From NCBI GenBank assembly GCA_022316685.1, contig JAKJHU010000084.1, forward strand, positions 2,241,001 to 2,305,000: 64,000 nt of DNA. The letters are read 5' to 3'. This DNA comes from Progne subis subis. Lineage: Eukaryota > Chordata > Aves > Passeriformes > Hirundinidae. Positions within the stretch are counted from its first letter, which is position 1; the number at the start of each line of letters is the position of its first letter. This document shows positions 11,526-24,750 of this stretch, in pieces. The position numbers and the translations under genes were made by a program. Under the pieces are notes generated by a model. That model was not told the origin of the DNA and did no database searches. It worked only from the letters and a program-made list of their open reading frames with translations.

Positions 11526-13617
11526 TAAACATGAAGAAGCCTCTCTGGACAGAACACATATACTTGGCTTTGCAATTTTACTCCTGTAAAAAAAATAAAA
11601 GGAAAGGGAAAAAAAGGACATGTGCCACATATCTTCCCTGAAAAAAATGAAAGTACCTTTGGAAAAAAATCCCAGTGTGAGCCCTATCCCCAATCCCAGC
11701 ATATCTAGCAGGAGCTGCCAGAAAGAACCAAAACAGAAACAACTTTATTCGTGGTATTTGCCATGTCTTTGTCTACTGAGGAAGAGCAAGATGTCCAAAT
11801 GAAGTTGCCTGGCGTGTGCAACAGCAGAGCATTCCCAATCCCACAGAGCTCTCCCTCTGCCCCTCACACAGCTGCCTTCCTGATTGGTATCAAATGCGAT
11901 TCCAGACAGCTGGTTTCTATGCTGTGATTTCCTGCCTGCTCACCTCAATGTGCCTTGGCACCAGTGCCCTTCATTCTTTGCCTGGCCTGGGCAGGCATTG
12001 CTGCCCTGGCCAAGGGCACGCGCCCAGCTCATCAAGCGCAGTCGGGTGCTATGCCAAAAATCAATAAATAAACACACACACACAAAAATGAAGAGATTTC
12101 TGACAGTTGAGTGCTCCAAAACGCTCAAAGAGATCAGCTGAGTCCTGACTGACAAATGGGGCACAATCCTGCTGTCAGGATAAAAGCCAAGCATGAAACT
12201 GCAGCAGGTGCCAATTTAATACAGCTGCAGCTTACAGTGAAGTGCTGCCTCAGCAGACCTCACAACACTTTCCAAGCTCTATAAAAGTTAATGTGCAGCT
12301 ATCTTCCATATAATACAGACATTTCTCTTGTTTAAACAATCCAAAGTTTTATTTCACTGGAGTTACAACAACTACCATCACTAAGGTCTACTCTAAGCAC
12401 ACCATTATTTGCTAGGCAAGCTCTATTTATGAGCATCTTTTGGTTTAATTTCTTTGAAAGTCACCCGCGAGATCACACAAAACCTTTCCTAGAATATTAA
12501 ACTGTCCCTGGGGTTTTTTTGTATGGCTGTGAGTCATTTATCTGTGAATGCCATGTACTAAAATGCTGCACTATCATTAAAAAAGGCATTATAAGGACTC
12601 GCTGTTCCTTCACATACCTCATCCTGCTGTGTTCCCATTCCCCCTTGCAGTATCCTCCTTTGGGTATCCTTTAAAACAAACACCTGCAATAAAGCTACCT
12701 CCAAATTGTTTTGCTTCCAATCTCCCCCTTGCCAAGCACTGTTACAAAGAACGTCACTGACTGGAGCTTATCCATAGAGAAACCCCATTAGCGCCGTTAT
12801 TCCCATCCGCTGTGGGACTCAGTGTTTCAGTCTAGAGCAGTAAATCCTTTGGAAAGGCTTTCTTACCCCATAAAATAAAGATCTGAAAAGCAACACTCCT
12901 TCAGCTAAGCTAAAACAGCCCCTCAGGTGAGATGGGCTGAGAACTTGGCCTTACTCCCCCACAGGCAGCACAGGCTGGCTCCAGCAGTGCCAATGCCAAG
13001 CGCAGCCCGGCCAGCTTCCTGCAGGATCACAGCTCCAGCTGCCCTCTGCTGAGAGCTCAACAAAGAACTTAGCTGGGAAATGGCACCCGGGCCACAAGAG
13101 CATGGCACGGTCAGCATCAAGTGCTGTGGGCAGGACAGAGCAGAGAACCTCCAGGAGCCGTGCAGGGCAGATGTCCTCAGCTGAGGCCATGTCTCATTGG
13201 TGGTGGTGCTCCTCCTCACCACCTGAACCCTCACCAGCTTGTCCCAAAAAGCCCAGCAGCTCCCTTTCTCATACTGCTGTGCCACCAGCTTATGTGACCT
13301 GCCTGCCAGAAAAGCTCTAATAGCCTTCACCAGCTTCAGTTTCTTTTAGCCTCATTCTGTGACCTCCAAGTGCAGCCCAAGTAAGGTTGTTTCACCAACA
13401 CAGGTAAATGCAGGCCTTTGAAGTGTGCAGAATACAAAAAGTGAGGGGCCATTATGAGAAGTGATATAAATGCTTCCAAACAAGCATAGTTTAAATGGTA
13501 TATTCACTCAGAAACTATACCCTGTAAACACACCAAGCAGAAGAATATAATAAACTTTTAAACTTCATTAGCTCTTTAGATAAAGCTTGACACATGGAAT
13601 GCTCAAACAGAATACAA

Positions 13618-13760
13618 AAATCACAGAATGGCTTGGGTTGGAAGGGACCTTAAAGCCCCTCCAGTCCCACCCTCTGCCATGGGCAGGGACACCTTCCACC
13701 ATCCCAGGTTGCTCCAAGCTCCATCCAACCTGGCCTTGCACACTTCCAGGGATGGGGAGG
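13618..13760 (-). mobile_element. CR1 LINE 3' end
   Basis: Starts AATCACAGAATGGCTTGGGT and runs through CTGCCATGGGCAGGGACACC and AACCTGGCCTTGCACACTTC. It stops abruptly after CCAGGGATGGGGAGG, the 5' truncation point. Confidence 0.9.
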
Positions 13761-15909
13761 TGTGGTTTCCCATTCTCATGCTGCAATCTGAATCCATCTT
13801 TAGGGAAGCATATGGGAATATTTGGAACTGGTTTGTTGTGGGGGGTCTCTCCACTGCTCACCACTCCAAAACTTTCATGGTCACCCAGAGGGAGCTGTGC
13901 AAAGGTGAAAAAGCTGACACAGCCCCAGAATGGCAGCGAGTCTTTTTGAGGCACCAACTGAATCCTCTGGCCTCACAAGTACAGTGTAAATGTCAGCTCT
14001 TCCAGACTGATTCAGGAATCCAACAGTGAATGCTGCACACACACAAACTGGTAACAGCCAAAAGGAAACGTTTTCAAGGAATGGCTGCACATCCCTGAGC
14101 AAAGCCTGGACTTCCAAAGCTGAAATCACAAAAGTCAACATAGCCACTGTGGCATCTGAGCTTGTACCTACGCGATTAAACTACAACAACATAAGACTGA
14201 ATAGCACTGAGATCAAGGATTTTGATCCTTACTTTCTGGGGCAAGTCTTGTAAAAACCCTCTCATTGGTAAATAAGGAGAAATGCCCGCTGCAACCTGAG
14301 AAACTGGCCATTCCAAAAGGCCCTGCTGTTTTTCCATGGCTTTCTGCCATGCCTCAAATGGCCACATGTTTATGTACAAGCTGAGCAGCAAGCACATTGG
14401 GAAAACCACAGATTTCCCCATGACACACAATCACACATAATTACCACTGACGGTGATTGCAAATTTGGCACTCCCCTAGTCCTGATCACGGAACACATCT
14501 GCACCAAATGTCTGCTCTGGACAGCTGGGTGCTTTAGATCTAGCAAAGGAATATGGAAGTCTTTTGCCTACCTCTCATCAACTCAGAACACTGGGTTTGT
14601 TCCAGAAGGAATACAAAAGCTCTAAGTGATACATGGTAGCTGAAGGAATTTTGGCAGAGATACTAAACCTTGTGGAGTACTCTCACCCACAGAATTCTTC
14701 TAATTCACAGTAAGGATGTTTCCCTGACACAAAGCCATATCCAGAATTAAAACTAAGTAAATAAATAAAGCAAAGATATCCCCCCCAAAAAACCTCCACA
14801 CCTTTGAATACTTCCAAACAAATATAAACTTCAAAACTATGACACTACAAATGAAAAGTAGAAAAAAACAAAACCCCAAAACCTACTACAGAATAGCAAC
14901 AAATCCCTGATACTCCAATAACAACATTATGATATGATACCACAATAATTACACTGTTACATTCTATAACTACATTAATTATATACTAATAAAAACTAAT
15001 ATTAGAGTTATTAGTTTTTAGTTATCTCTTCATAACGCAGTATACACAGAAAAAACCTGGGTGACAATTATCTTCCACATTCTTTTTTATTCATGAAGTG
15101 GACTGGCAGGTCTAGCACTGGGCTGTGGTAATTCTGACAGTTTTTGAGATCAGAGAACTAATATGGGTTTCATATACCCATATATACAAATCCTCACCTG
15201 CCCATTTATATATGTGTGTATATTATGTGTGTGAGTACACATCCATCAAATAATTTTCCCCACAAATGAAGAGATGATGAAGGATTAGGAGTAATCAGAT
15301 GGGACAGCTGAAATGCCTAAACCAAGATCCCTGCCAAAAGAAGCTGGTGTGCAATTATTCCCTAAGAGCCATTTACTAAGGGCGCTGAGCACCGAGTTTT
15401 ATCTGATTTAATGCTCTTCTCAGAGAAAGAAGAGAACTGTATCCAATCCATTGCAAAGCTCTGCTTATAATTCCTCTGAAGACCTTTAGGAGCAGCCACT
15501 GCCAAGAATTCAGAGAATAAGAACAATGGTAGAGCTGCTCCCAGCTAGGCTCCAGCCAGCTGTCCACCCTGAGGGCACAGAGGCAGAAACCTGCAATTTT
15601 CCAACAGCAAATTGGGTCCTGCATGCTCTTCCCTCTACAGATCCCTCACGAGCTGCCACTGGAAGGGCTTCACAGGGCTCTCCTCCTTAAAGGGAGGGTC
15701 ATCACACAGGTAAGACAACCAGAAATAAAAGAAAACCACTTGTAACTTCCATCTCAGATGACAGTGAATGCTTTTGCTCCTCACACAGGTGACAAATACA
15801 CGCACACAAGATCCGGAGCTGTTTTACAGCATTGTGCTTCAATACACCAAGAATGCTGCTCCATTTTAACTGATTGCAAATTTCAGCTGTAGACTACCAA
15901 ACCAAGAAG

Positions 15910-16572
15910 ATGACTCCACCACGTAGTAAAGAAAGACCAAACTTAAAGCTTTGTGCTTTGTACTCTGAACTGAAGGACACCCTCATCTCCCACACAGCTG
16001 ATGGGAGACAGAAACCTTGTGTGGATAGAAATAAAAACCTTGATGAGTTTTTCCAGGAGCACAAGACAGCGCTGAAGGTGCTGCCTACAGTCATGACCCG
16101 CCCCCAATGGCTAACACACATCCCACTGGAAAGACCATCCCAATGGATTCAGGGAGCACTGAGTAAGCCAAGATGCTTAGCACTAGAACATGTAATAAGC
16201 TATTTAAAGTTTCCTCCTAAATTATATTCCCTCATGAATCAGCTGCTTTCAGATTCTAACCTAACTATAATTAATTTTTTGAAGAGCCCAGAAACAGCAG
16301 TGAGAAACTTTTACCAGATTCTTATCCAGAAAGAAATGAGCCAAACCAGCCCAGCAAGCTCATGTTTCCTTAACACACTCACTTTTTTATTTTTTAAACC
16401 ATTTTTCGGCCTCATGACTTATGACTGCTGTGTAACAACAGACAGGAAGGAGTCAGACTGCTCACAGTTTTTCACCCAGTTTTTCATGAGTTGGCTGCTC
16501 ACAAACCAGATAGATTATCCTGGGAATTGCAGAGCCCTGCTAAGCTGCCCAACTCAGTGCCAATGGAGCTAA
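15910..16572 (+). other. Unidentified 220-codon ORF inside HMCN1 intron 1, opposite strand
   Basis: An ATG-initiated open frame of 220 codons starts M-T-P-P-R-S-K and ends C-Q-W-S before a stop. It is the longest open frame in the window outside GC-rich or CR1-derived DNA. I do not recognise the product. It has a mixed charged N-terminal half, a hydrophobic Phe/Leu-rich stretch around residues 155-170 (FLFFKPFFGL), and several cysteines and tryptophans. I see no signal peptide or known motif. The surrounding DNA is AT-rich, so a stop-free run of this length is somewhat unlikely by chance but not impossible in 64 kb searched in six frames. It could be a decayed retrocopy, part of an unannotated repeat, a real small gene, or chance. 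Coding status is unproven. Confidence 0.2.
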
Positions 16573-19312
16573 TGAAGCTTCATCCTCACAGATGGCAAGG
16601 GCCACCACCCTCATGCATCAAACTCTTCACCCCAGGACAGAGGCCAGAGCCTGGCTGAAACTCAGTGACCAAAGATCTAACACAAGCTTTACTAGCAACA
16701 TGCCTAAGCAAGTGCCACGTTTGTCTTGTTATTTCCCATTGTTTTAATAGTTATGAGCTCATGAGGTTTTTTTTTAAGGAAAATAACAATGACAAAAAAA
16801 GCATTATACATGCTTCATTTCTTGGAAAAGTTCACTTGGAGACCCACAGCGGATAAAATCTAATATTCTCATCTTTTGTCTACTGCAACAAGCACTAAGT
16901 TTAGCTTATGAGCCTCAAGTGCAGCTGTCTAAAAATTATTAACCACGTGCAGTAAGAAACAATAAAAATCAGGGACAGATTTGCCCAGCACACTGTTAAC
17001 TCCACCTTCTGAGAACTACAGTCACAAACCACAGAGTGTGCAGAGTAACCTGCCCTACCCAGAGACGGTTAAAATAAATCCAGATTTGCTACAAATCTCT
17101 TTTAAATGGGTGATGCACAAAACAGCCTTGGAGCTTCTCAAGCCCTTTGCATGAGTGGCATACTGCATTAACCAAGGAATCCTAATTAAAAAAAACTACT
17201 CCCCAAGGCTGGAAATGAGAAAAAGATAGCTTGAATGAAATAGAAGCACAGGTTAATTATTGTTTTGAGGAAGTAATCTACCTGAACATCTCCTCTAGCT
17301 CCACTGCAAGGCCAGAAGTTTTTGTCTATTGCTGGTGCACAACTATAGGCAAAGAGACCAGAAAACTTGAGTCCACCTGGTTCAAATTTAAAGTAATGAC
17401 TTGAGTGGCTATTCACTGTCCCAAAAAGAATTACACAAAGCAAGGTTTTTTTCCTTTCTGGGGACAAGCAAACATACTGAATGCAGCCCCACCTTCCTCC
17501 TCCCTGCCTCGGTCTTTCACACAGCACTGGAGGTCTGTTCCCAGCGGGGCCACAGCGCGGTGTCTCAGCTGACTCTGCAGCCTCGGGCCAGCCCTCTGTG
17601 GATGAGTGCCCAACTCCCAACACGCAGCCACAGCTGGCAACTCGGCTGACAGGCCCTGAGAGAGACCAAGGCCCAAGCGAGCCACAGAGATTACGGGAAG
17701 CTCTTCCAACTAGGTGGTCCTTGACATCCAAGCCTTAAGCCTGAGCTCCATCCCAGCACTGAGTACATCCAGGACTGCAGTCTGTGCTCTCCTGCATCTC
17801 CTGCATGCCCGGAGCTTTGGGGTTTATGCTTGCCCATCCAGCACTGCCACTACTGCAGGCTTTCATGGGACTGCTTTGCTTCTCCAACAACAAAAGGCAT
17901 GAGCAGACACAAGGAGAAAAAGCTTTGAGTTATTTGCTTTGCTCAGCCTACAGTAAAGGACGAACAGCTGATAAGGACTGCAGACACAGCTTCCTTACTG
18001 TTCAGCCTGGGAGCAGCGCCGGATCCCGGAGCTGGCCCGCGCTCCCAACTCCCACTGAACATCTGAGAAGGTCATCAGCTCACTTTCTGTTTGTGTTTAT
18101 TTCCCCTTGTTAACAACAGGCTGAACAGAGTAAAACTCAGTTCATAATGCTCTTTAAATTCTTCCTCCAGACTGAACTCCAGTTCAGTCCAGGTCTATTT
18201 CTGTCTCATTTCTGGGTCTGTGTGTTTTGGCACCGCTCCTTCTACACTTGTAACGGCACTGGATAAAGAATGTGCACTAAGGAATTGGGCAGGAATGAAT
18301 GTAACTGCCCATTTCACAGTGCAGCTTCGTGATCAATTACCTTACCATGCTGAAGTCAAATCAAGAAAGATTTAAAACACAATTTTTAATCCACAATATA
18401 TACTTAATATTGCATTACAAAATGTATTTATTTACTGTGACATCTAGCAAGATTGATTTTGAACTGCTGTCCACACCGCTGTTGGCTGGGAATATCCGAG
18501 CTCCACCATCGGGAGCCTCCAGGCACTGCAGGGTACCATAGCCTGACACATAAAGCTCCTACTCCTTCTTCATGCAACTCAGGCTCACACCATGACCCCA
18601 GATGTACCTCACCATAAGAGGGATCCAGTGGCTGGCTGGAAAAAAATTCACAGCTGCTTTTATTTGCAGGATAGATTAATTCAAAATTACAATGGCTAAT
18701 TAAAAGCTTCTTCTGCTTGGAAGATTATATTTCCAGATTACTTCCTTCAAAGAGATTTGGAAGATCCCTGGAGAGAGCTACCTTACTGAAGCCAAGTCAA
18801 CTTTTTGATCTTGAGACATCAGCAAACTGAAAAGCCACTGGCTCTTTCCTGCCGAAAGCGCAGCTGCATTTCCTTCCCAAAGGACATGGAACTACTAATG
18901 CACTCAGAACCCAGAGCTACAGAAAAGCAGACCGTGTAAGCAAATAAAGTCACTATCAGCAACCTGAGCATCTGGGAGTAGGACAGTCCTGCTCAGTCTG
19001 GGATGAGGGGAAATATTCTACATCCGCATTAGCAACACACATCGAAGTCCCAAGGCAGGAACGGTACTTAATGAGGGCAATTACCCCCCAGTTATTAATA
19101 AAACAGCAGTCAGTGTTTTCTTCAAGAAGCTGTTCCCCTAACAAGCTTTATGGAGACCATGGCACTAATCCATCAGTGCTCAAAACCGCCAAGAGACCAT
19201 GGGAACGCAAGGACTTTCCAGAGTATGTTCCCATATTAACCCTATCCTGCTCTTTAACAAGATTATGTTGTGAGTTTGCTTTCACATGGTAGAAGATAAT
19301 TTTATTTTAAAT

Positions 19313-19528
19313 CATTCATAGAATCATAGGCTCAGGTGCGACAAGATCCTTAAGTTGATCTAGATCCGTCCCTTGGGCAGGGACATTTCCACTAGTCCAG
19401 GTTGGCTCTAAGCCCGATCCAACCTGGCCTTGGACACTTCCAGGGATTCAGGGGCAGCCACAGCTTCTCTGGGCACCCTGTGCCAGGCCTTCACCCTCAC
19501 AGGGAACAATTCCTTCCTAACACTTTCA
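19313..19528 (-). mobile_element. CR1 LINE 3' end
   Basis: Starts CATTCATAGAATCATAGGCT. The first 60 bases are diverged. It then shows CCAACCTGGCCTTGGACACT, GGGGCAGCCACAGCTTCTCT and CAGGGAACAATTCCTTCC. Confidence 0.88.
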
Positions 19529-19960
19529 TGCACTATGGTGTATTAGGTTTAAATGGGTCTCCGGAGGTTTCTCTGCCTGGAGGGAGTTACATGGCCTAGG
19601 ACAAAACACCACTGTTGGATATGAAGCTGAAGCACAGTGTGCTAAGTTTTAGGCTTTTTCCCCCTAAAAGAAACACAAAAAAGTAAAGACTGAGCTAGAA
19701 CTCCTTCAGATGCCAGACACAATCCTTGAAACATTAATTAAATTTTGCGCAGCAAAGTGTCAGCAAACCACACAATTACTCTATTAGTCCTAAACAAAGT
19801 GAAGATAGACTCTAAACACAGACCTACCTACACTTCTATAATTCAAACACCACCAAGCTATCTGTCTGGCAATAGAACACCAGGCAGAAAGAAAAAAGTT
19901 TCATTTTGAAAATTCTAGGAGAATAAAACTAAGGTTCTAGGAGATGGCCCATGTGTACCT

Positions 19961-19980
19961 ACACACACACACATACACGT
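19961..19980 (+). repeat. Short CA microsatellite
   Basis: Six or more uninterrupted AC units are followed by ATACACG. Longer CA runs are usually polymorphic, and this one is short. Confidence 0.8.
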
Positions 19981-20757
19981 GCATGAACATCATCATCTTG
20001 ATGCTATAAAAGGCTTTAGGATATATCCAGTTGCCATCCTTTGAGAATGCAGATTTCCAAACGTAACAAAAATCAAGTAATCTGAGGCCAGCTGCTGGGA
20101 GAAAATGTCACATTCAGCATGAAATTCAGATATTCTGCATGAGGTAACTCTGTACCTAAAATATTCTTTTTGTCCTTTTTACTACTAAAAACACACCTGT
20201 CTTCTTTCCAAGTAACTGACAGAGTTTTTATTGATTTCAGTTAAACAGACCCCAGCTCCTGTCCACATATTCCACTATAAAGTGAATTACTAAAGGATTA
20301 CCAGTGTAAAACCATTAGAAACCCTAACCCTGTCCTTTCAGGTGTTACAATTGTAAATTCAAATCTCTGCATCATTCCAGCTAAGTCTCCACTTCACTGA
20401 GTTAATCCATGTGCCGCTGACAGAATATGGAATGTTACAGCAGATAACACTGTCCGTGTACACCGATTATTCACTCTGACAATATCCAGTTGGGAATAGT
20501 AACCCTAGGGCTCTAACAAGGGAGCCTCTAACAGTAATGCCTCAAATACTGCTGTGAATTAAGAGGCATCAATTAGCTGAAGTTAAAACACCCCTTTAAG
20601 GATGTTCAAAGAAGGGCTGTTAGTGGTGTTACAGGTTAACATGAATTTTTTGGTCTTTTTAAAAATCTATTAATAACTTAAACAGTGAAAACTAAATAAC
20701 TCATTTTCTATTTCTACCTATCAGACACATTTCTTACTCCTGGTGAGCCTCTGAGAA

Positions 20758-20805
20758 GTTAGATCAGGTCCCTTTTAACCTGGGCTATTGTAGGACTCTA
20801 TTGTA
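20758..20805 (+). mobile_element. CR1 LINE 3' terminal scrap
   Basis: A short piece reads GGTCCCTTTTAACCTGGGCT then ATTGTAGGACTCTATTG. This matches the terminal bases and 8-bp tail repeat of CR1. Nothing more of the element is evident upstream. Confidence 0.5.
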
Positions 20806-21799
20806 CAAGAAGGCAGGGGGAAAAAGAAGCAGAAAATAAGACTGCAAAATAGCTTATCTGACAGAGCCAATCCAGGAAAAAGAGGATACTGAAACATTTT
20901 AGTTCTATTTTTAAAAATACGTGGTTTGGATTGAAATGCCGATTTAAAAAGAAAGATATGGCAAGTTCTTCATGGCCAGATGAGCCTCTCAAAAGCTTCA
21001 TTAGAGCACTGTTTACTTTGGTAACTGGCGAGTCAGCTGGAAGCAGCTCTTTCCCATCCCTTCACTTTTGCCTGTATCATTTGTAATTGTGTCACTTGCA
21101 AAATGGCACCAAGAAAAACATTTTTAAGCAGAAACCATTCAGTAAGGGATAAACTTCTTGTGCAAGTCTAGAGAAGCAGGGCTGAGAAACTGGAATGCTC
21201 CCCACAACCCAGGGGAAGGGGGAAGGAGTCGGGCCAGGCTGAGCAGTGTTTCCACACTGCCAGAATATCTCAGTGGTGACAGTGGTCTCATATGTCTCCT
21301 TGCTTTCCCTGGGCCACAGCAGTGAGAATGCCTTGCCTCTGGTTCTTCCCAGCTCTGAGTCTGGCCCAGCAGCATACACAGGGCTCCCTGGCAGCTCTCC
21401 CCCCTGACACGGGCTGCAACCCCTGGAGCTGGGCTGCTGGGAGCCATCCACACAGAGGCTCTTCTCCCCTCTCGGCAGTGCTGCACTCACTTCACGGTTT
21501 TAATCTGCTGGGAGAACTGAAAAGCAAAGCTTCTCCTGACAGTAGTCACACAACCCCTGAGAATGACTATTCGGTAAATGAATCCTGTTTCACAGGAGTC
21601 TCCCACTCAGTGCTGTTGAGGGTCTGGCTGCAAGACACACGTCTAGTTGTCACTTTGGAAAGGGAATCTGCACATTCACTGACTTACATAAACTCTGTGG
21701 TATGTAAACAATCCACCAATCCATGTCTAAGCATCATTTCTGCCCACAGTCATTTGTCACATAAAATTGACATCTCAGTGAGATAGCAAAACACTCTGT

Positions 21800-22080
21800 A
21801 ACAGAGAATCATGGAATCATTTAGGAAGGAAAAGCCCTCAAAGATCATTGAGTCAAACCATAGCCCCAGCATTGCCAAGGCCACCACTAACCACGATGAC
21901 AAGTGACATGTCCACGCAGCTTTTAAATCCCTCCAAGGATGGTGACACTTCCCTGGGCAGCCTGTTCCAATGCTTGTCAGCCCTTTGAGGGGAAAAAAAT
22001 AAAATTCTTAATATCAATTTAAAGCTCCCCTGGAGCAACTTGAGGCTGTTTCCTTCCATCCTACATAACAATATAGCTTT
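21800..22080 (-). mobile_element. Older CR1 LINE 3' segment
   Basis: Starts AGAGAATCATGGAATCATTT and includes TCATTGAGTCAAACCATAGC. It continues CTTCCCTGGGCAGCCTGTTCC and CCCCTGGAGCAACTTGAGGC. The wording differs from the abundant CCATGGGCAGGG-type copies, and its divergence suggests an older subfamily. Confidence 0.8.
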
Positions 22081-22334
22081 AAATGTCAACTGAGAAAAGA
22101 CCAGAAAAAGCCCAAAGCTAAAAGAGCCATGTATTTGTTCAGGAAGAATTTCAGGTTGCTTCTCCAGCAGCTCGGGGGGTCATCACCAGCAGCTCAGCCA
22201 AGAACTCAGAGTATGTCACTGTCTCAGTGTGACCTGGATCCATGCAGGACTCAGAATCCTAAAAGATCATCAGGTCCTTTCTTCAGCGTCTTTCAGAATC
22301 TACCTAAACCCTCAAGGGTATGAGAAGTTTTCAA

Positions 22335-22552
22335 AGCAGATGAGCTGCCCGAGCAAGCTGAAGGACTTGCCCTGAGAGGCTGTGGCTGTCCCATTCCTGG
22401 AAATGTCCAAGGCCAGGCTGGATGAGGCCTGGAGCGACCTGGGCTAGTGGAAAGTATCCCTGCCCATGGAAGAGGGTGGAATGAGATGGGCTTTAAGGTC
22501 CCTTCCAACACAAACTGTTCTGGGATTCTATGAGCCTATAATTCTGTGACAT
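22335..22552 (+). mobile_element. CR1 LINE 3' end
   Basis: Visible blocks are GAGAGGCTGTGGCTGTCCC, AAATGTCCAAGGCCAGGCTG, CCCTGCCCATGGAAGAGGG and GGTCCCTTCCAACACAAACT. A tail ends AATTCTGTGAC. The 5' 30 bases are uncertain. Confidence 0.85.
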
Positions 22553-22882
22553 TACTGATGTCTGCATAGAAGAGATACAAACAGTAGAATTTGATAAATT
22601 GCATGGATTGAAGCTGAAGAGACCATCAGCACTTTGGACTCCAGAGCAAACAAACAACCAGGATTTCAGCTGTCCCACCCTGTGAGCAGACAGGGCAAGA
22701 GCCTTTGGTGATCACCAGCAGTACTACAACAGTGCCATGTCTTTACTCCCTTTGGGTTTGGCTCAGAACAATCTCAAAGTTAAGCCTCTGGAAGTGTTTT
22801 ACAGAAAAACTAATTTCGAGGGCAAATTTGAGTTGCTGCAGCTGGCAGCCAACTACAGTAACTGAGAATGCCACCAGTGAAC

Positions 22883-22982
22883 ACCACAGAATGCTTTGGT
22901 TTGGAAAGGACCTTAAAGGTCATCTCTTTCCAATCCCCCGCCATGGGCAGAGACACCTTCCACTAGACCAGGCTGCCCAGTT
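22883..22982 (-). mobile_element. CR1 LINE 3' end, short
   Basis: Starts CACAGAATGCTTTGGTTTGG and ends after CACTAGACCAGGCTGCCCAG. It is tail-to-tail with the copy at 22335-22552, about 330 bases apart. Confidence 0.85.
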
Positions 22983-24309
22983 CACAAAATCAGCACAGCA
23001 CAGGTACACGCTGTGTCACAGGGCCTGGCCTGGCACTTGGCCCGCAGCCCTGCTCAGATGCCACTGATGAGTCCCACAAATGGCATTTGTTCCCTGTGCG
23101 CCAGCAGCTCCCTTACAACCACGCTGCCTTTTGCCAACTCCTCTACGCGAACAAGAACTCCGTGCAGCTCACTACAGCAGGATCCACGAGAGCTTAACTG
23201 GGGAGCTGCTAATCCAGGCAGCTCTGCCCAGCCTTGTCTGCCCAGCAGCGGAATCCCAGCCATGCAGATCTCTATCACCTCCTGCACGGGCCCAGTGCCC
23301 CTGCACTGACCCACGGACACAGAACAGCCCACGGCAGTGCTGGGACGCCTCAGCACCACGGGAGCTCAGTAGCTAGAAGAAAGCTGTTTCATGGCTTTGG
23401 AAGAAGGAAAGAAAAAGGCATCAGAATATTTCTGCTCTTGATGCAGGTGTCAGTGCTCAGTAGATTTTAGGAAGCTGTGGAAGAGAGGGAAACATTAAAT
23501 ATTATCTGTGGGTTATAAAATTCCATGGAGTTTTACTAGTGTAAAAATGCAAGCGCACTCCAAACTAACTCAAAAAGCAGATGTGAACAGGGAAGGAGGA
23601 GGGAAAGATGATGAGAACATTAACTTTTTTGCCCTAATCAGCTAAACAGGAATACATTAGGCAAAACCTTGCTTTCCTGTTCACTTATTTGTAAAATTTG
23701 TTTGAAATAATGCCATTATTTATGTTTAGACAAATTATTTTAGACTAAGTCATTTGTCTTGAACCTTGTATTTCCCAGTGTCACCCTCTATCTGGCCTAG
23801 CCCAAACAGACTGGAATGTACTCATCTGACTACTGGAAAAACATGGAACTCTCACAGGGCACTAAAATAATTGATCTCTAAATAATTACCAAACTTACTC
23901 TAAAAGAATGATTACAGTTTAAAAACATAAGCATTTACCATGACAATTGTTTTCACTAAACTGCTCAGTCTGTTTATACAACACAGAGCACAAAGACTTC
24001 TTCTCTGGGGAATTTGGATCTGTGACCATAAAGCCATCAAGCTCCAAAAACCAATGTTACCACCTGACTTGCACTGTTTGTGTAGGTCAATCTAAAGCAT
24101 ATTTTCTCAGGGTCTGCATTGTGTCTGGAAGAAAACCCACTCTCTGAACTGGCAGGTCTTTTCAAATACAGTTTGACAGCTCACACTGCATATTTGAAGT
24201 GGGTGGGTCACTACTCCCCTCATGAGTCAACATGAGTGAAGTGTGAGTGCTAATTCCTGAGCTGCTGCAGCAAGTACAGTCACTGAGGATGCCACCAGTG
24301 AATGGCATA

Positions 24310-24750
24310 GATTCATGGAATGGTTTGGGTTTGGAAGGGATCTTAAAGCTCATCTCATTCCACCCCCTGCCATGGGCAGGGATACCTTCCAGTAGGTTGC
24401 TCCAAGCCCCTCCAACCTGTCTTTGGAACACTTCCAGGGATCCAAGGGCAGCCCCAGCTTCTCTGGGCAGCCTCTACTAGAACCTCCCCACTCTCACAAG
24501 GAAAAATTTCTTCCCAGTATCCCATCTAACCCTGCCCTCTAGCTGTGGAAAGCCATTCCCCCTCATCCTGTCTCTCCAGGCCCTTGCCCCAAGTCACTCT
24601 CCAGCTGTCTTGAAGCCCCTTTAGGCACTGGAAGGGGCTCTCAGGTCTCCCCAGAAATCTCTCCAGGTGTACATCCCCAGCTCTCCCAGCCTGTCTTCAA
24701 TCCTGCCCTTAGAGACTGGTGCTGTCTTTGCCCTGCTGTGCTGCTCAGGG
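24310..24750 (-). mobile_element. CR1 LINE 3' segment, longer copy
   Basis: Starts CATGGAATGGTTTGGGTTTG and continues past the usual truncation point. Further blocks are TTTCTTCCCAGTATCCCATC, TTAGGCACTGGAAGGGGC and CTCCCAGCCTGTCTTCAAT. It is one of the longest copies here, about 440 bases. Confidence 0.88.

Noticed and set aside
11039..11575. 178-codon minus-strand ORF
   Set aside because: It runs antisense across the CR1 copy at 11135-11525. Its Pro/Leu/Trp-rich peptide is the usual reverse reading of CR1, seen also at 8360-8668 and 51940-52143.
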